Assembly: GCA_963783855.1 (NCBI GenBank)
Contig: CAWAPE010000003.1
Span: 62,001 to 126,000, forward strand
Source of the DNA: JAKAGZ01 sp963783855
Lineage (GTDB): Bacteria; Bacteroidota; Ignavibacteria; Ignavibacteriales; Ignavibacteriaceae
Direction: 5' to 3'
Length of the DNA: 64,000 nt
Made by a program: the position numbers and the translations under genes. Numbering within the stretch: the first letter of the stretch is position 1; each line of letters begins with the position of its first letter. Below, in pieces: positions 49,381-59,084 of this stretch. Below the pieces are notes generated by a model. The model had not been told where the DNA came from. It saw only the letters and a program-made list of their open reading frames with translations, and did not search any database.

Positions 49381-50931
49381 ATGTTAAGGAATAAGTTATT
49401 CACCGTAATTCTGATCTTATCATTTTGTTTTACTGCTTTACCGCAGACTCATCAAAAATTTCAATTTCTTGAAACAACAATTGCAAAAGTACATCAGGGC
49501 TACAGGTCGGGCGAACTGACAGCACATCAACTTGTTGAGATGTATTTAAAGAGAATAAAAGAATACGATCAGTCAACTAGATTAAATTCAATTGTGGTAT
49601 TAAATGAACACGCGCTTGCAACAGCAGATTCTCTTGATGCATTATTTAAGAAAACGGGAAAGCTTCTTCCTTTGCAGGGAATACCTATCCTGGTGAAAGA
49701 TAATTTTGACACATATGATTTACAGACGGCGGGAGGATCGCTGGCGATGAAAGGCTCGATTCCACCTGACGATGCTTACCAGGTTGAAAAACTCCGCGAG
49801 GCTGGTGCGATTATTCTCGGCAAAACTAACATGGCTGAATGGGCTTTCAGCAACGTGGTAACAATTAGTTCGATTGCCGGAATTACGAGAAATCCCTACG
49901 ATTTAAGCCGTGTACCCGCAGGCTCCAGCGGAGGAACAGCAGCTTCAGTTTCAGCAAATTTTGCAGTGCTCGGGATGGGAAGTGATACGGGGAATTCTAT
50001 CCGCGGACCGGCTTCACACTGCGGACTTGTGGGCATCCGTTCAACAATGGGACTTACAAGCAGGGACGGAATTATTCCTTTGTACTCAAGAAATGATATC
50101 GGGGGTCCGCTTGCAAGAACTGTTGAAGACGCAGTAAAGGTTTTGCAGGTAATTTCGGGGTACGATCCCAAAGATCCGATCACAAAAATGTCGGAAGGAA
50201 AAATTCCGAAGGATTATACAAAATTTCTTCAAAAAGACGGTTTGAAGGGAGCGAGAATTGCAGTCTTTACGAGATATATCAACACAAAAACAATCGATCC
50301 CCAAATTAAAAAAATATTTCTGCGTGCAGTGGATGAATTAAAAAAACAGGGTGCTACCGTTATCACTCCGTTTGATATTCCTGACTACGATAAATTAATT
50401 GAGGACATCTGGCAATCTACATTTCAGTACGATTTGAACAATTATTTAGCTTCGTTGGGGAAAAAGGCACCTTATAAAACATTGAAAGATATTTATGAAT
50501 CGGGTTTGTACTTGCCTTATGTGGAAGACGGAATTAAAGATGAATTAAAACATACTACACCTCCGCAGGACAGAAGACCGCCTGTTCTTGATTTATATCA
50601 TACTGAAAAAAATATAAATTTCCGTGATGCAGTTATCAAAGAAATGGATAAATATAAAGTTGATGCTATCGTTTATCCAACATGGAGTAACCAGCCGAGG
50701 AAAGTTGGTGATATGACAAGTCCCGATGGAGACAACAGCCAGATACTTTCTCCGCAGACCGGTATGCCGGCTATAACAGTGCCGATAGGATATACGAAAG
50801 AAAATTTACCGGTTGGGATAACTTTCTTTGGAAGACTTTTTGGCGAGCCGACACTGATTAAATTTGCTTATTCATATGAGCAGGGGACTAAGTACAGAAA
50901 ATCGCCGGCAAATTTCCCGGACATAAAATAG
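49381..50931 (+). CDS. Amidase-signature family protein, secreted
   Basis: The frame can start at a TTG at 49345, but ATG at 49381 follows AAAGGAA and gives a proper signal peptide (MLRNKLFTVILILSFCFTALPQ), total 516 residues. The amidase signature has Lys in GIPILVKDNFD, then AGSSGGTAASVSANFAVLG and GSDTGNSIRGPAS, i.e. the Ser-cisSer-Lys triad. The ending SPQTGMPAITVPIGYT is typical. It hydrolyses an amide of unknown type; with export it may act on peptides or xenobiotics. Confidence 0.92.
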   Translation: MLRNKLFTVILILSFCFTALPQTHQKFQFLETTIAKVHQGYRSGELTAHQLVEMYLKRIKEYDQSTRLNSIVVLNEHALATADSLDALFKKTGKLLPLQGIPILVKDNFDTYDLQTAGGSLAMKGSIPPDDAYQVEKLREAGAIILGKTNMAEWAFSNVVTISSIAGITRNPYDLSRVPAGSSGGTAASVSANFAVLGMGSDTGNSIRGPASHCGLVGIRSTMGLTSRDGIIPLYSRNDIGGPLARTVEDAVKVLQVISGYDPKDPITKMSEGKIPKDYTKFLQKDGLKGARIAVFTRYINTKTIDPQIKKIFLRAVDELKKQGATVITPFDIPDYDKLIEDIWQSTFQYDLNNYLASLGKKAPYKTLKDIYESGLYLPYVEDGIKDELKHTTPPQDRRPPVLDLYHTEKNINFRDAVIKEMDKYKVDAIVYPTWSNQPRKVGDMTSPDGDNSQILSPQTGMPAITVPIGYTKENLPVGITFFGRLFGEPTLIKFAYSYEQGTKYRKSPANFPDIK

Positions 50932-50934
50932 AAA

Positions 50935-51285
50935 TTAAGATAGCCACTCGTGGATTGTAATTCTTAAAAGGAAACAATAGAAATAAAATAAAACGAGTGG
51001 AACCAATGCTAATATTTGCAGGTAGTCAGAGTTTAAAAAATATATTATAGCAGAAGCTGCTGGAAGAATAACAATTATAACGAAGAATATAATCCAGCCG
51101 TATTTTTTCTCTTTAAAAAGAATTGTTAACATAAACGGTGTAAAAATAATTGCCGCCGCTGTTGCAAGACCTATTGCTAAAATCCATAACCAACTTAGTA
51201 ACAATAAAGTAGAAGTAGACAATTCATACTTAAGCCAATAATGCAGTTTTTTAAGCCGGTATTTTTTATCAATTATTATTTCCAT
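50935..51285 (-). CDS. Small membrane protein, unknown
   Basis: 116 residues with three or four membrane helices (about 25-45, 50-65, 68-85, 92-110) and a charged N-terminus (KKYRLKKLHYWLKYEL). Its start is immediately next to the 3' end of the upstream methyltransferase gene, so they probably form one operon. No family recognised. Confidence 0.55.
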   Translation of the reverse strand: MEIIIDKKYRLKKLHYWLKYELSTSTLLLLSWLWILAIGLATAAAIIFTPFMLTILFKEKKYGWIIFFVIIVILPAASAIIYFLNSDYLQILALVPLVLFYFYCFLLRITIHEWLS

Positions 51286-51930
51286 TTACATTTTTCCAAA
51301 TGTCCCGAACCAGAAAGTCTTATCTGATTTCAATGTAAAAATATTTTCTGAGCTACACCGGAATCCATTTGAAACTGCTGCTTTCTTAAAGTCTTCCGGT
51401 TGCAGCCTTTTAATAAATCCTTCAAGACTTTGAAGCGAACTGAAGTTTGACTCTGAAACTGCTGGAGAAGATTTGTGTGGAAGTTGAAGTAAAACCGTCA
51501 TTAGGCCATTATTATTAAGAGTGCTATTGATTTTTGCCAATAACAATTCAGAGTTAACATATTCAAAAATTAAGGCACAGTGTACTAAATCAAATTTCCT
51601 ATCACTGAAATCAAAATCATTTAAGTCAGTGCAGACTGTTTCTATTTTATCCTGTTTGGAATGAAATCGTTCACGTAAAATTTTTATGTATTCGGCATTA
51701 ATGTCTGCTGCCAGGACTTTTTTTGTAATACTAAAATCTATATGCTCAAAACCATTGCCGGTTGTACAGCCGGGAACAAATAACGATCCGGGATTATATT
51801 TTCTTAAAATATCCTTAAATAAATTGTTAAGGAATTTTAGCTGTCCAACATTTGGGCTATCCATATGGTTCTCATAATCTGAAGCAGGAATATTTAACCA
51901 GGGATTTACTTCATCATTATTATTTTTCAT
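51286..51930 (-). CDS. SAM-dependent methyltransferase
   Basis: The frame extends into the FG-GAP gene, but the ATG at 51930 (MKNNNDEVNPWLNIPASDYE) is the natural start, giving 214 residues. Class I methyltransferase motifs: SLFVPGCTTGNGFEHID (motif I, GxGxG reduced to GCTTGNG), VLAADINAEYIKILRERF (acidic strand 2), FDLVHCALIFEYV and a GLMTVLLQLP strand. The substrate cannot be predicted. Codons and spacing suggest co-transcription with the downstream small membrane protein. Confidence 0.82.
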   Translation of the reverse strand: MKNNNDEVNPWLNIPASDYENHMDSPNVGQLKFLNNLFKDILRKYNPGSLFVPGCTTGNGFEHIDFSITKKVLAADINAEYIKILRERFHSKQDKIETVCTDLNDFDFSDRKFDLVHCALIFEYVNSELLLAKINSTLNNNGLMTVLLQLPHKSSPAVSESNFSSLQSLEGFIKRLQPEDFKKAAVSNGFRCSSENIFTLKSDKTFWFGTFGKM

Positions 51931-51961
51931 ATTCAATGGCTTCAATTTAATTTTTTGAAGA

Positions 51962-53098
51962 TCATTTTTTACCGGTATTAAATAAAATCGTAATATTATT
52001 ACTCTCAAAATTTGCTGTAACAATATCCGCTTTATTATCGCCATTCAAATCTGCTATTGCAACTCCGTAAGGTGCATTTCCAACAGGAATATTTAATACT
52101 TGATCCTTAAATAAATTGTCTTTATCGCCAAGCAAAATTGAAATATCATTGCTGGCATAATTCACACAGGCCAGGTCAATTATTCCGTCATTGTTCAAAT
52201 CTCCGGTTGCCATACACACAGGTTTTTGCCCAATCCTGAATGTTTTTGATTCCGTTTGATCGAAATTATTTTCTTTATTTCCTTTCAGTACTGTAAGTGT
52301 ACCTGCATCAAAATTACCTGCTGCAATATCAAGAAACTTATCATTATTAAAATCGCCGTTAGTTACAAAAAAAGGATTCTCTCCAATTGCAACCGGAGAA
52401 TATTTAGCGGGACTGAAATTTCCTTTACCGTCCCCGAGTAAAACAGTAATTGAATTTCTGTTATTTGCAGGTGTAATGATATCATCGTTTCCGTCTTTAT
52501 CAATGTCGTTTACAATCACATTTCTATAAGGAAAATGCGGAACCGCATAGCGAACTGGTTTGCTGGAAAAATTTCCATTTCCATCGCCATATACAATGAA
52601 TAGTTCAGCTCCAAGAAAACTCGTTAGCACAAGATCAATATTTCCATCATTGTTAAAATCACCCTTTGCTACACTATGTGCGTGTGGATTAAAATTCATT
52701 TTTAAAGAATGATAGGGTGCTTGTCTGAATATTCCATTCCCATCGCTGAAAAGAATTGTTACTTCGTTGCTTTCATGATTTGGAATTGCAACGTCAGGAT
52801 TACCGTCATTATTAAAATCTGCCATGGCAATATCTGCTGGTTGATTTCCTGCCGCAAAAGGAGAACCTGTTACGTTGGTAAAATTACCTTTGCCATCGTT
52901 TAGTAAAACGGAAAGGCCAGCAGAAGTGGTTATGATTAAATCATTGAAACCATTTTTATTTAAATCAGCTGCAACTACTTTAGAAGGATTTTGCCCAACA
53001 TTAATACTGACAGAAGAGTTTTGGGTAAATAGCTGGCCTCTGGTGCATCCCGTAAAAATAAATATCAGGATGAATGAAATAGCTTTAAATAATCTCAT
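51962..53098 (-). CDS. FG-GAP/VCBS repeat lipoprotein
   Basis: 378 residues; lipobox IFTGC near residue 18. About seven FG-GAP (VCBS-type) blades, each with D-x-N/D-x-D/N-G-x-x-D motifs such as ADLNKNGFNDLI, ADFNNDGNPDVA, GDFNNDGNIDLV and ADLNGDNKADIV. They should form a seven-bladed beta-propeller with calcium sites. It is exposed on the outer membrane or in the periplasm. Function unknown; such repeats often mediate binding. Confidence 0.88.
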   Translation of the reverse strand: MRLFKAISFILIFIFTGCTRGQLFTQNSSVSINVGQNPSKVVAADLNKNGFNDLIITTSAGLSVLLNDGKGNFTNVTGSPFAAGNQPADIAMADFNNDGNPDVAIPNHESNEVTILFSDGNGIFRQAPYHSLKMNFNPHAHSVAKGDFNNDGNIDLVLTSFLGAELFIVYGDGNGNFSSKPVRYAVPHFPYRNVIVNDIDKDGNDDIITPANNRNSITVLLGDGKGNFSPAKYSPVAIGENPFFVTNGDFNNDKFLDIAAGNFDAGTLTVLKGNKENNFDQTESKTFRIGQKPVCMATGDLNNDGIIDLACVNYASNDISILLGDKDNLFKDQVLNIPVGNAPYGVAIADLNGDNKADIVTANFESNNITILFNTGKK

Positions 53099-53126
53099 AT
53101 TCCGGCTTATATATTGTTAGAGAAAA

Positions 53127-53510
53127 TTAGTTAAGAAGCTCGTAGCATATAGATGGAATAGCTGCCGTCCAAACAGGAATTAAAATCCAGAGTCTTCCTT
53201 TAAAGATATTATAATCTTTTAAAAGTATATTCCAATCTTTCTTGCTAACAAAATGTCCGAATAAAAACTCAAAGGCCAATGTTAATAACAGCCAGATTAT
53301 TCCGATAGTTATGGCTTCATTCAAAGAATTCAGTTTCCAGTTACCAAAAATAATATAACAATAAATTGACATCAGAATTAGTAATGTGATTGTAGAAATC
53401 TGGTGTGCCCGGTGCTCGCCTAATATTTTCGGGTATGCGAAATCCCTTATTGTGCCATTTATTATTGCCAATAAAAGCAAGCCAAACCATATTAAAATGA
53501 TCTTCAGCAA
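53127..53510 (-). CDS. Small multi-pass membrane protein, unknown
   Basis: 127 residues with four membrane helices (about 3-18, 38-55, 72-90, 108-122) and a motif REFAYP-like RDFAYPKILGEHRAHQIST between helices 1 and 2. No family was confirmed. It lies in the minus-strand run between an FG-GAP lipoprotein and another lipoprotein. Confidence 0.6.
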   Translation of the reverse strand: MLKIILIWFGLLLLAIINGTIRDFAYPKILGEHRAHQISTITLLILMSIYCYIIFGNWKLNSLNEAITIGIIWLLLTLAFEFLFGHFVSKKDWNILLKDYNIFKGRLWILIPVWTAAIPSICYELLN

Positions 53511-53528
53511 ATTACCTCCTTAATTTTT

Positions 53529-54332
53529 TTACAATAACCAGCTATAGAACTTTTTATTGAACCAGTTAATAATTTGAATCCCATATCCCGATTTATTTTG
53601 CAGGTATTTGTCTTTATAGTCTTTTAGAATATCGCCGATTTTATTAAAATCAGTTTCATCTTTGTAGTAGAAATACCTTGCCGGCATATCATAATAATGG
53701 CCCTGTGATGCTGTAGGGTAGGGGATTTTTCCTGAATCGGGAAATGTAAATTCCTGAAGGCTTATCCGGGATTTTAAAGTATCAAGAAAATCATTACAGA
53801 TAGATGAATCTTCCGTTAAACTTCCGCATAGGTAAACAAAGGAGTTTTTGGGATATCGCCAGTTTACCCTGTACATTGGTTTTGTCTCAGTATAATTGTC
53901 TTGGTCTATTGTTATGGATTTATTGGAAACAGAAAAGTGGTATGCATCAGAAAAATTATCATCATGTAAAATCAATTTATAATTTCCTGCCGGTATATCA
54001 AGAGAAGTGCTTGAAGTGGCTGGGCCAATTGCTGTCATACAAATGTTTGGTGCCTGGATACCTTTTATATAAACATCCAGGTTATTCCCTGATAAATTTA
54101 TATCAGTGCTTATATTATAGTTAACGCAGCCATATTCTTTTTCCGTTTTGAGATTGAAATAAATTACCGGTATGCCGGCCTTATAATAATTTTCATATGA
54201 TTCGGAAAAATTGAATAATAATTTTCCTTCGACTGGCAATGTTTTGTAAACCGGATCAGAACTGAGATATTCACATCCGTTCAAAAAAAATAATAACAAA
54301 AATATTAAAGCGCCGGAATATGTCCTTTTCAT
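53529..54332 (-). CDS. Hypothetical lipoprotein
   Basis: 267 residues; signal peptide with lipobox LNGC near residue 20 (FFLNGCEYLSSD). The mature part is beta-rich with a central Asn/Asp-containing region (NISTDINLSGNNLDVYIKG) and no recognised domain. It sits 18 bp after the small membrane protein in the same direction, probably in one operon. Confidence 0.65.
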   Translation of the reverse strand: MKRTYSGALIFLLLFFLNGCEYLSSDPVYKTLPVEGKLLFNFSESYENYYKAGIPVIYFNLKTEKEYGCVNYNISTDINLSGNNLDVYIKGIQAPNICMTAIGPATSSTSLDIPAGNYKLILHDDNFSDAYHFSVSNKSITIDQDNYTETKPMYRVNWRYPKNSFVYLCGSLTEDSSICNDFLDTLKSRISLQEFTFPDSGKIPYPTASQGHYYDMPARYFYYKDETDFNKIGDILKDYKDKYLQNKSGYGIQIINWFNKKFYSWLL

Positions 54333-54395
54333 TTTTCCCCGTTTTTAGTTCTGCTACTAAAATCTATAAAATATAACTTGAAATAGCTATGAAGT

Positions 54396-55373
54396 TTATT
54401 TGAGGGGCCGTTTTTTTATCATTCCGCCTTTTGTGTCTTTGATGCTGTTCATTATTACAAAGGCGTTCGGATCAATTTTTTCTATTTCTGTATTGAGGTT
54501 CCTGATTTCAAGCCGTGTAATGACCGTAAAAATAATTTTAATTTCATTATTCTTCACGCCTGTTTTTGTTAACCCTTTTTCACCTTTATATAAGGTGACA
54601 CCGCGCTGAAGTTTTTCCAGAATCATCTGCCTGATTTCTTCATAATTGTCTGAGACAATTGTAACACCGGTGTATTCCTCAATTCCCTCTATAATAAAGT
54701 CAACTGTTTTTGATGCAGCAAGGTAGGTCAAAATTGAATACAGGGCAGTATTAATTGATAGCAAATATGCTGCAACAGAGAAGATGATAATATTAATTAT
54801 TAAAATTATATCACCGACAGTCAGCGTGGTTTTTCTGTTTAGAAAAATTGCAAGCACTTCGGTTCCATCTATAACAGCTCCGCCTCTGACAGAAAGTCCA
54901 ATACCGGCGCCGAGAAAAAAACCACCGAATACGGCAACAAGTAATTTATCATTAGTTATCTGAGGGTAGGGCACAAGAGCTACTGCCAGTGCAAGGCCCA
55001 GAATTGCCAGTGAAGTTTTAAGAACGAATTTCCTGCCGAGAACTTTATATCCGAAAATTATAAAAGGAATATTTACAGCGATAATTAACAAGGACAGAGA
55101 GACACCTGATATTTCTGTAATTAATAGTGAAATCCCTGTAGCGCCTCCATCAATAAACTGGTTTGGTAGCAGGAAACTTTTCAAACCGAATCCGGCCGAA
55201 AAAATCCCGAAAATAATTAATAAAGCGTCAATTAATAAATATTTTGCTGTAACACTTGCTTCATAGAGCCTCTTTTTAAAATCCTTGTCCGGACGCGGAG
55301 ATTTTACCCCGCTTGATTTATTCTTTTGACGCAGGACAATTCCCGTTACAATTTGTGTCCAGATTGATTTCAT
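54396..55373 (-). CDS. YitT family membrane protein
   Basis: 325 residues. Six membrane segments follow a basic N-terminal tail. LLPNQFIDGGATGISLLI and GAGIGLSVRGGAVIDGTEVLAI are the YitT (DUF161) signatures. The C-terminal soluble domain (about 235-325, VTIVSDNYEEIRQMILEKLQRGVTLYKGEKG) is DUF2179. Role not firmly known; a transporter or channel-like function is likely. Confidence 0.9.
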   Translation of the reverse strand: MKSIWTQIVTGIVLRQKNKSSGVKSPRPDKDFKKRLYEASVTAKYLLIDALLIIFGIFSAGFGLKSFLLPNQFIDGGATGISLLITEISGVSLSLLIIAVNIPFIIFGYKVLGRKFVLKTSLAILGLALAVALVPYPQITNDKLLVAVFGGFFLGAGIGLSVRGGAVIDGTEVLAIFLNRKTTLTVGDIILIINIIIFSVAAYLLSINTALYSILTYLAASKTVDFIIEGIEEYTGVTIVSDNYEEIRQMILEKLQRGVTLYKGEKGLTKTGVKNNEIKIIFTVITRLEIRNLNTEIEKIDPNAFVIMNSIKDTKGGMIKKRPLK

Positions 55374-55469
55374 AAATAATCTTCTAATAAAAAAGCATAA
55401 ACGTATTTATTATACCCTGAATAATTTAGAAATATTATTATGAAAACCTAACTCTAACACTTTTTATAA

Positions 55470-55623
55470 GTGTCTCAATTTCACCACGTGTCATCCCGTC
55501 CGCCCCGGCGGATTGATTCGGGATCTCATTGTTTTACTAGATCCTGAAATAAACCTGCCTGCCGGCAAAGGCAGGTTCAGAATGACAGCTAAATTATTAT
55601 TCATAAAAGTGAAATTGAGACAC
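55470..55623. repeat. Nested 154-bp palindromic element
   Basis: Outer arms GTGTCTCAATTTCAC and GTGAAATTGAGACAC are perfectly complementary (15 bp). Inside lies a GTCAT...ATGAC element (55490-55586) that has the same end sequence and about the same length as those at 46237 and 49187, with CCGCCCCGGCGG and CCTGCCTGCCGGC-type inner hairpins. It looks like one small element inserted in, or grown within, another. Confidence 0.8.
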
Positions 55624-55641
55624 ATCTGTCTTTTCACAACG

Positions 55642-56541
55642 TTATTTATTTAACTCAATTGCTTTTTTAACAGCCGCTTCCGCATCGATAATATTAAACC
55701 CGCTTTTAATTACTGATGTTTTTATCAGTATGCTTTTCATCTCTTTTACACCAAGGTCCGGATTTACGCTTTTCATCAAAGCAATAACGCCTGCTACAAT
55801 AGGCGGAGCATTTGAGAAACCCCAGCCGTCTTTGAAAACAGGGTTTATGTCGTAAGGCCAGGTGTAAACATCTCTCCACATTTCAGCCGTTTTTGTATAT
55901 GGGTGTGCAGGAACAGAGACTATGCCCGGATGAATAATAAGGGAATTGAGTTCAGTTGAATCACAGAACACAAGTTTATTATTTTTGAAATCTTGATATT
56001 CGGGATGGACGTCTATAAATACAGTTCCCTTCTTTTTAGCATAATTAATGGCTTCGATAAGTTCCGGAGTTTGGCGCAACGGGCCCATAGAACTAGTAAC
56101 TGCGGCAGCGCCATGATCGGCCGCGTATTTAATCCCCACTATTATATACTTTTCATAAGGTCGGTCAACCGGTGAATTGTTATCGCTTTTTTTGCTTCTG
56201 GGACGCGCACGGATTGGAATTATTTTTGCGTCAGGCGCAATATTATGAACTATTTCCGCCATCCATTCACCGTGCCATGGTTTTAATTCTCCGATTGGCT
56301 GTCCCGGAACCAGTGAAATTGGGTCTATATATTTTTTTGAAGCTTTTGGACTCATATCAAAAAGCCAGTCAAGTATGGCAATTTTTACGTTTTTCCCTTT
56401 GCTGTATTGCCAGGCTTTATCAACCTTATGGAAGTTTATGTAGGTTGTATCGGTCTTGGTAGTTTGATTATAAGATAAACTTGAGAATAGAAATATTATC
56501 AGGCTTACTGACAGCGCTCTTGATAAACTGTTTTTCATCAT
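55642..56541 (-). CDS. Divergent subtilisin-like (S8 family) protein, secreted
   Basis: 299 residues with a signal peptide (hydrophobic to FSSLSYNQ). Candidate triad: Asp in VKIAILDWLFD near residue 55, His in PWHGEWMAEIV near residue 90 (usually HGTHVAGI), Ser in GFSNAPPIVAGVIALM near residue 248 (usually GTSMAAPHVAG). The three residues are kept, but the surrounding consensus is eroded and the oxyanion Asn is not obvious (SSMGPLRQTPELIE). It may be an unusual protease or a non-catalytic homologue. Confidence 0.72.
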   Translation of the reverse strand: MMKNSLSRALSVSLIIFLFSSLSYNQTTKTDTTYINFHKVDKAWQYSKGKNVKIAILDWLFDMSPKASKKYIDPISLVPGQPIGELKPWHGEWMAEIVHNIAPDAKIIPIRARPRSKKSDNNSPVDRPYEKYIIVGIKYAADHGAAAVTSSMGPLRQTPELIEAINYAKKKGTVFIDVHPEYQDFKNNKLVFCDSTELNSLIIHPGIVSVPAHPYTKTAEMWRDVYTWPYDINPVFKDGWGFSNAPPIVAGVIALMKSVNPDLGVKEMKSILIKTSVIKSGFNIIDAEAAVKKAIELNK

Positions 56542-56680
56542 TCGTTTCCCCGTATTTACTTTTTAATAACAAATGCAAAGTAAATACTTTCCGTAAAAAT
56601 CACGGCTTCAGAATGATTAGCGGTTAAATTGGTTTATGCGCTGCGGAAATATTAATCCGGCGGTTTAATGTTTTTGAAAG

Positions 56681-57154
56681 TTAAACTTCTTTCGGAAGTT
56701 TGCCCGTAACACCGAAGAACCACCTGAAGCATTTATGTGCAACGTCAACTGGTTCACAAAACATCATCGGGCAGCCTCGCGGAATAATATTTAATCCCAG
56801 TTCTTTCCCTTTTTTAATAGCTCCTTCGTTGTAACTTCCGTTTCCGAATGTGCTGTGAATCCAGACATGTTGTATTCCCAGTGTTGCGCAGTCTTCAACT
56901 AATTGTTCGGAAATATCCGGACTGGTGCCAATTACAACTCCATCAACTTTCTCGGGTAAAGCGTCCAGACTCGGGTAGCAGGTGTCGCCGTCAATCTCAT
57001 CAGCATACGGATTTACAGGAAAAACCTGGTATCCTGTATTTTTTAATTTTTTATAGATGACATTTGCGGCTGCATCACCTTTGCGAGAGACCCCTGCAAC
57101 AGCAATACTTTTGTGAGACAGGAATTCATTAGCGGCCTGTCTTAAAGTGCTCAT
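56681..57154 (-). CDS. CoA-binding protein (COG1832)
   Basis: 157 residues from the ATG at 57154; a longer start at 57166 is possible. SIAVAGVSRKGDAAANVIYKKLKNTGYQVFPVNP is the Rossmann-like CoA-binding (DUF/PF13380) signature, and HVWIHSTFGNGSYNEGAI ... GLNIIPRGCPMMF follows. Small stand-alone homologue of the CoA-binding half of succinyl-CoA-synthetase-like proteins; role unknown. Confidence 0.88.
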   Translation of the reverse strand: MSTLRQAANEFLSHKSIAVAGVSRKGDAAANVIYKKLKNTGYQVFPVNPYADEIDGDTCYPSLDALPEKVDGVVIGTSPDISEQLVEDCATLGIQHVWIHSTFGNGSYNEGAIKKGKELGLNIIPRGCPMMFCEPVDVAHKCFRWFFGVTGKLPKEV

Positions 57155-57372
57155 AATTACCCCCATTCTAATTATTGCGCACTTAAATTTAAGAACTATT
57201 GTATTCTTATGTCAATAATTTTGAGGCTAAATTCCATTTTACTCATACTTAATAGAATTAACGACAGAATTGAAAATTATATCACACTTTTTTTATTTTT
57301 CTTTGTTTTTAATTCAGCCATTAGTTACCATTTATTAGTTCTCAATTAAAGGAACGTTGAATTTTTAAAATT

Positions 57373-58005
57373 TTACCAGGATATCCCTACAGTTTCCCGG
57401 ATATATCTTTTATCATCGATTTGGCTCAACATAAAATCAGCAACGTCTGCACGGGAAATTCCCACTGTCCACAAATAATTTCCGACTTTGTCGCCTTCTT
57501 TCCATTTCCCCTTTGGTTTGCGGTTATTCAAAGCACCGGGCTGGACAATTGTCCAGTCAACGGAACTTTCTTTTATGATTTTTTCCTGCCTGTATTTATC
57601 CCAGAAATAAAATTGAAGAATAATCGGAATCGTGAAAAATGTGTAATACAAACCCATTTTTCCAAAACTGCTGCTAACACTTAATGAGGTCTCACATATA
57701 AATCTGCTGACATTATATTTATTCATTGAGGTTATGATATTCTTTGTACCTTCAGAAAGAATATTAGTAGGGCGAAACCATTTCTTGTGTCCGAGAGCAG
57801 AAATTACACAATCCTGATCATTAACAGCTTTATTAACTATTGCAGGGTCAAGAATATCACCTTTTAATATATTCAGGTTATTATCTTTAATATTTAGGTT
57901 TTTTGGATTTCTCACTAAAGCAGTTACAGCATAATTTTTCCCCAGTGCCTGTTTGACTAACTCTTTCCCGGTTCCACCGGTAGCACCTATTATTAAAATT
58001 TTCAT
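57373..58005 (-). CDS. NAD(P)-binding protein (NmrA/SDR-like)
   Basis: 210 residues from ATG at 58005, preceded by GGGAGGGG. MKILIIGATGGTGKELVKQAL is the Rossmann GxxGxxG site, and CVISALGHKKW, a short SRFICETSLSVSSSFG segment and TIVQPGALNNRKPKGKW fit atypical SDRs such as NmrA/BVR-B. It may be a flavin or NAD(P)H-related reductase; the substrate cannot be told. Confidence 0.86.
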   Translation of the reverse strand: MKILIIGATGGTGKELVKQALGKNYAVTALVRNPKNLNIKDNNLNILKGDILDPAIVNKAVNDQDCVISALGHKKWFRPTNILSEGTKNIITSMNKYNVSRFICETSLSVSSSFGKMGLYYTFFTIPIILQFYFWDKYRQEKIIKESSVDWTIVQPGALNNRKPKGKWKEGDKVGNYLWTVGISRADVADFMLSQIDDKRYIRETVGISW

Positions 58006-58203
58006 TGCCCCTCCCATAAATCACTTTTTTATTGATTTCTGATAAATTAGACTTAATTATAAAGTCGGGATTTAATTGATCTATTACAAGCAAACCGGAA
58101 ACATTATTATGGATATGAGAGTTAAAATACGACAATTTTCTTATATTGCTTGAACTTATGGGTTTGCTTAATTTTAGATGGACAAAATTTTGGAGATAAT
58201 AAT

Positions 58204-59049
58204 TTGAACACACTTAAGACCGTATTTTTAATGTCAGTAATGATGGGGCTGTTCCTGCTGGTAGGTGGAATACTTGGCGGACAGACAGGCCTTATCATTG
58301 CATTTGTTTTTGCCCTTGCAATGAATTTTGGCTCATACTGGTATTCCGATAAAATAGTCCTCAAAATGTACCGCGCGCAGGAAGTCACTCCTGAATCAGC
58401 GCCCAAATTTTACAACCTGGTTTCGGAACTTGCACAAAATGCAGAACTCCCTATGCCTAAAGTATATATTATTAATGATCCTACTCCCAACGCATTTGCA
58501 ACCGGCAGAAATCCAGAACACGCGGCAGTTGCAGCAACAACGGGAATTTTACAGGGCCTGAACAACGATGAGTTGGCGGGGGTGCTTTCGCACGAACTTG
58601 CACACGTTAAACACAGAGATATTTTGACCGGAACAATTGCAGCGACAATGGTCGGTACAATTACTTTTATTGCACAAATGGCCGGGTGGGCAATGCTGTT
58701 TTCCGGGCGGGGAAGCAGCAGAGATAATGACGGGTTGGCAGGTTTGGTCTTAATTATTCTTTCTCCGATTGCAGCAACCTTACTACAACTTGCAATTTCA
58801 CGATCCAGGGAATTTGCTGCGGATGAGGGTGGAGCTAAAATCTCAGGAAAACCACTTGCGCTGGCTTCAGCACTTGAAAAAATATCCGCTGCCAGTAGTA
58901 TGAAACAACTTGATAATGTTGGACCTGCTACAGCACATATGTTTATTGTAAATCCTCTTCGTAGTGGCGGCGTAATGAAATTATTTTCAACTCATCCTTC
59001 AATGGAAGAAAGAGTAAAGAGATTACAGGAAATTGCACAGACAATGTAA
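58204..59049 (+). CDS. htpX: HtpX-family membrane zinc metalloprotease
   Basis: 281 residues from a TTG start at 58204, 8 bases after GGAGATA. The in-frame extension upstream overlaps the divergent promoter and is rejected. Two N-terminal helices (VFLMSVMMGLFLLVGG, GLIIAFVFALAMNF), then the zinc site LSHELAHVKHRD near residue 135 with the third ligand Glu in SREFAADEGGA, and two further helices. HtpX degrades misfolded membrane proteins at the inner membrane. Confidence 0.93.
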   Translation: MNTLKTVFLMSVMMGLFLLVGGILGGQTGLIIAFVFALAMNFGSYWYSDKIVLKMYRAQEVTPESAPKFYNLVSELAQNAELPMPKVYIINDPTPNAFATGRNPEHAAVAATTGILQGLNNDELAGVLSHELAHVKHRDILTGTIAATMVGTITFIAQMAGWAMLFSGRGSSRDNDGLAGLVLIILSPIAATLLQLAISRSREFAADEGGAKISGKPLALASALEKISAASSMKQLDNVGPATAHMFIVNPLRSGGVMKLFSTHPSMEERVKRLQEIAQTM

Positions 59050-59084
59050 AATTAAGTGAGCCGGTTTAGTTAATTATCAAAATA

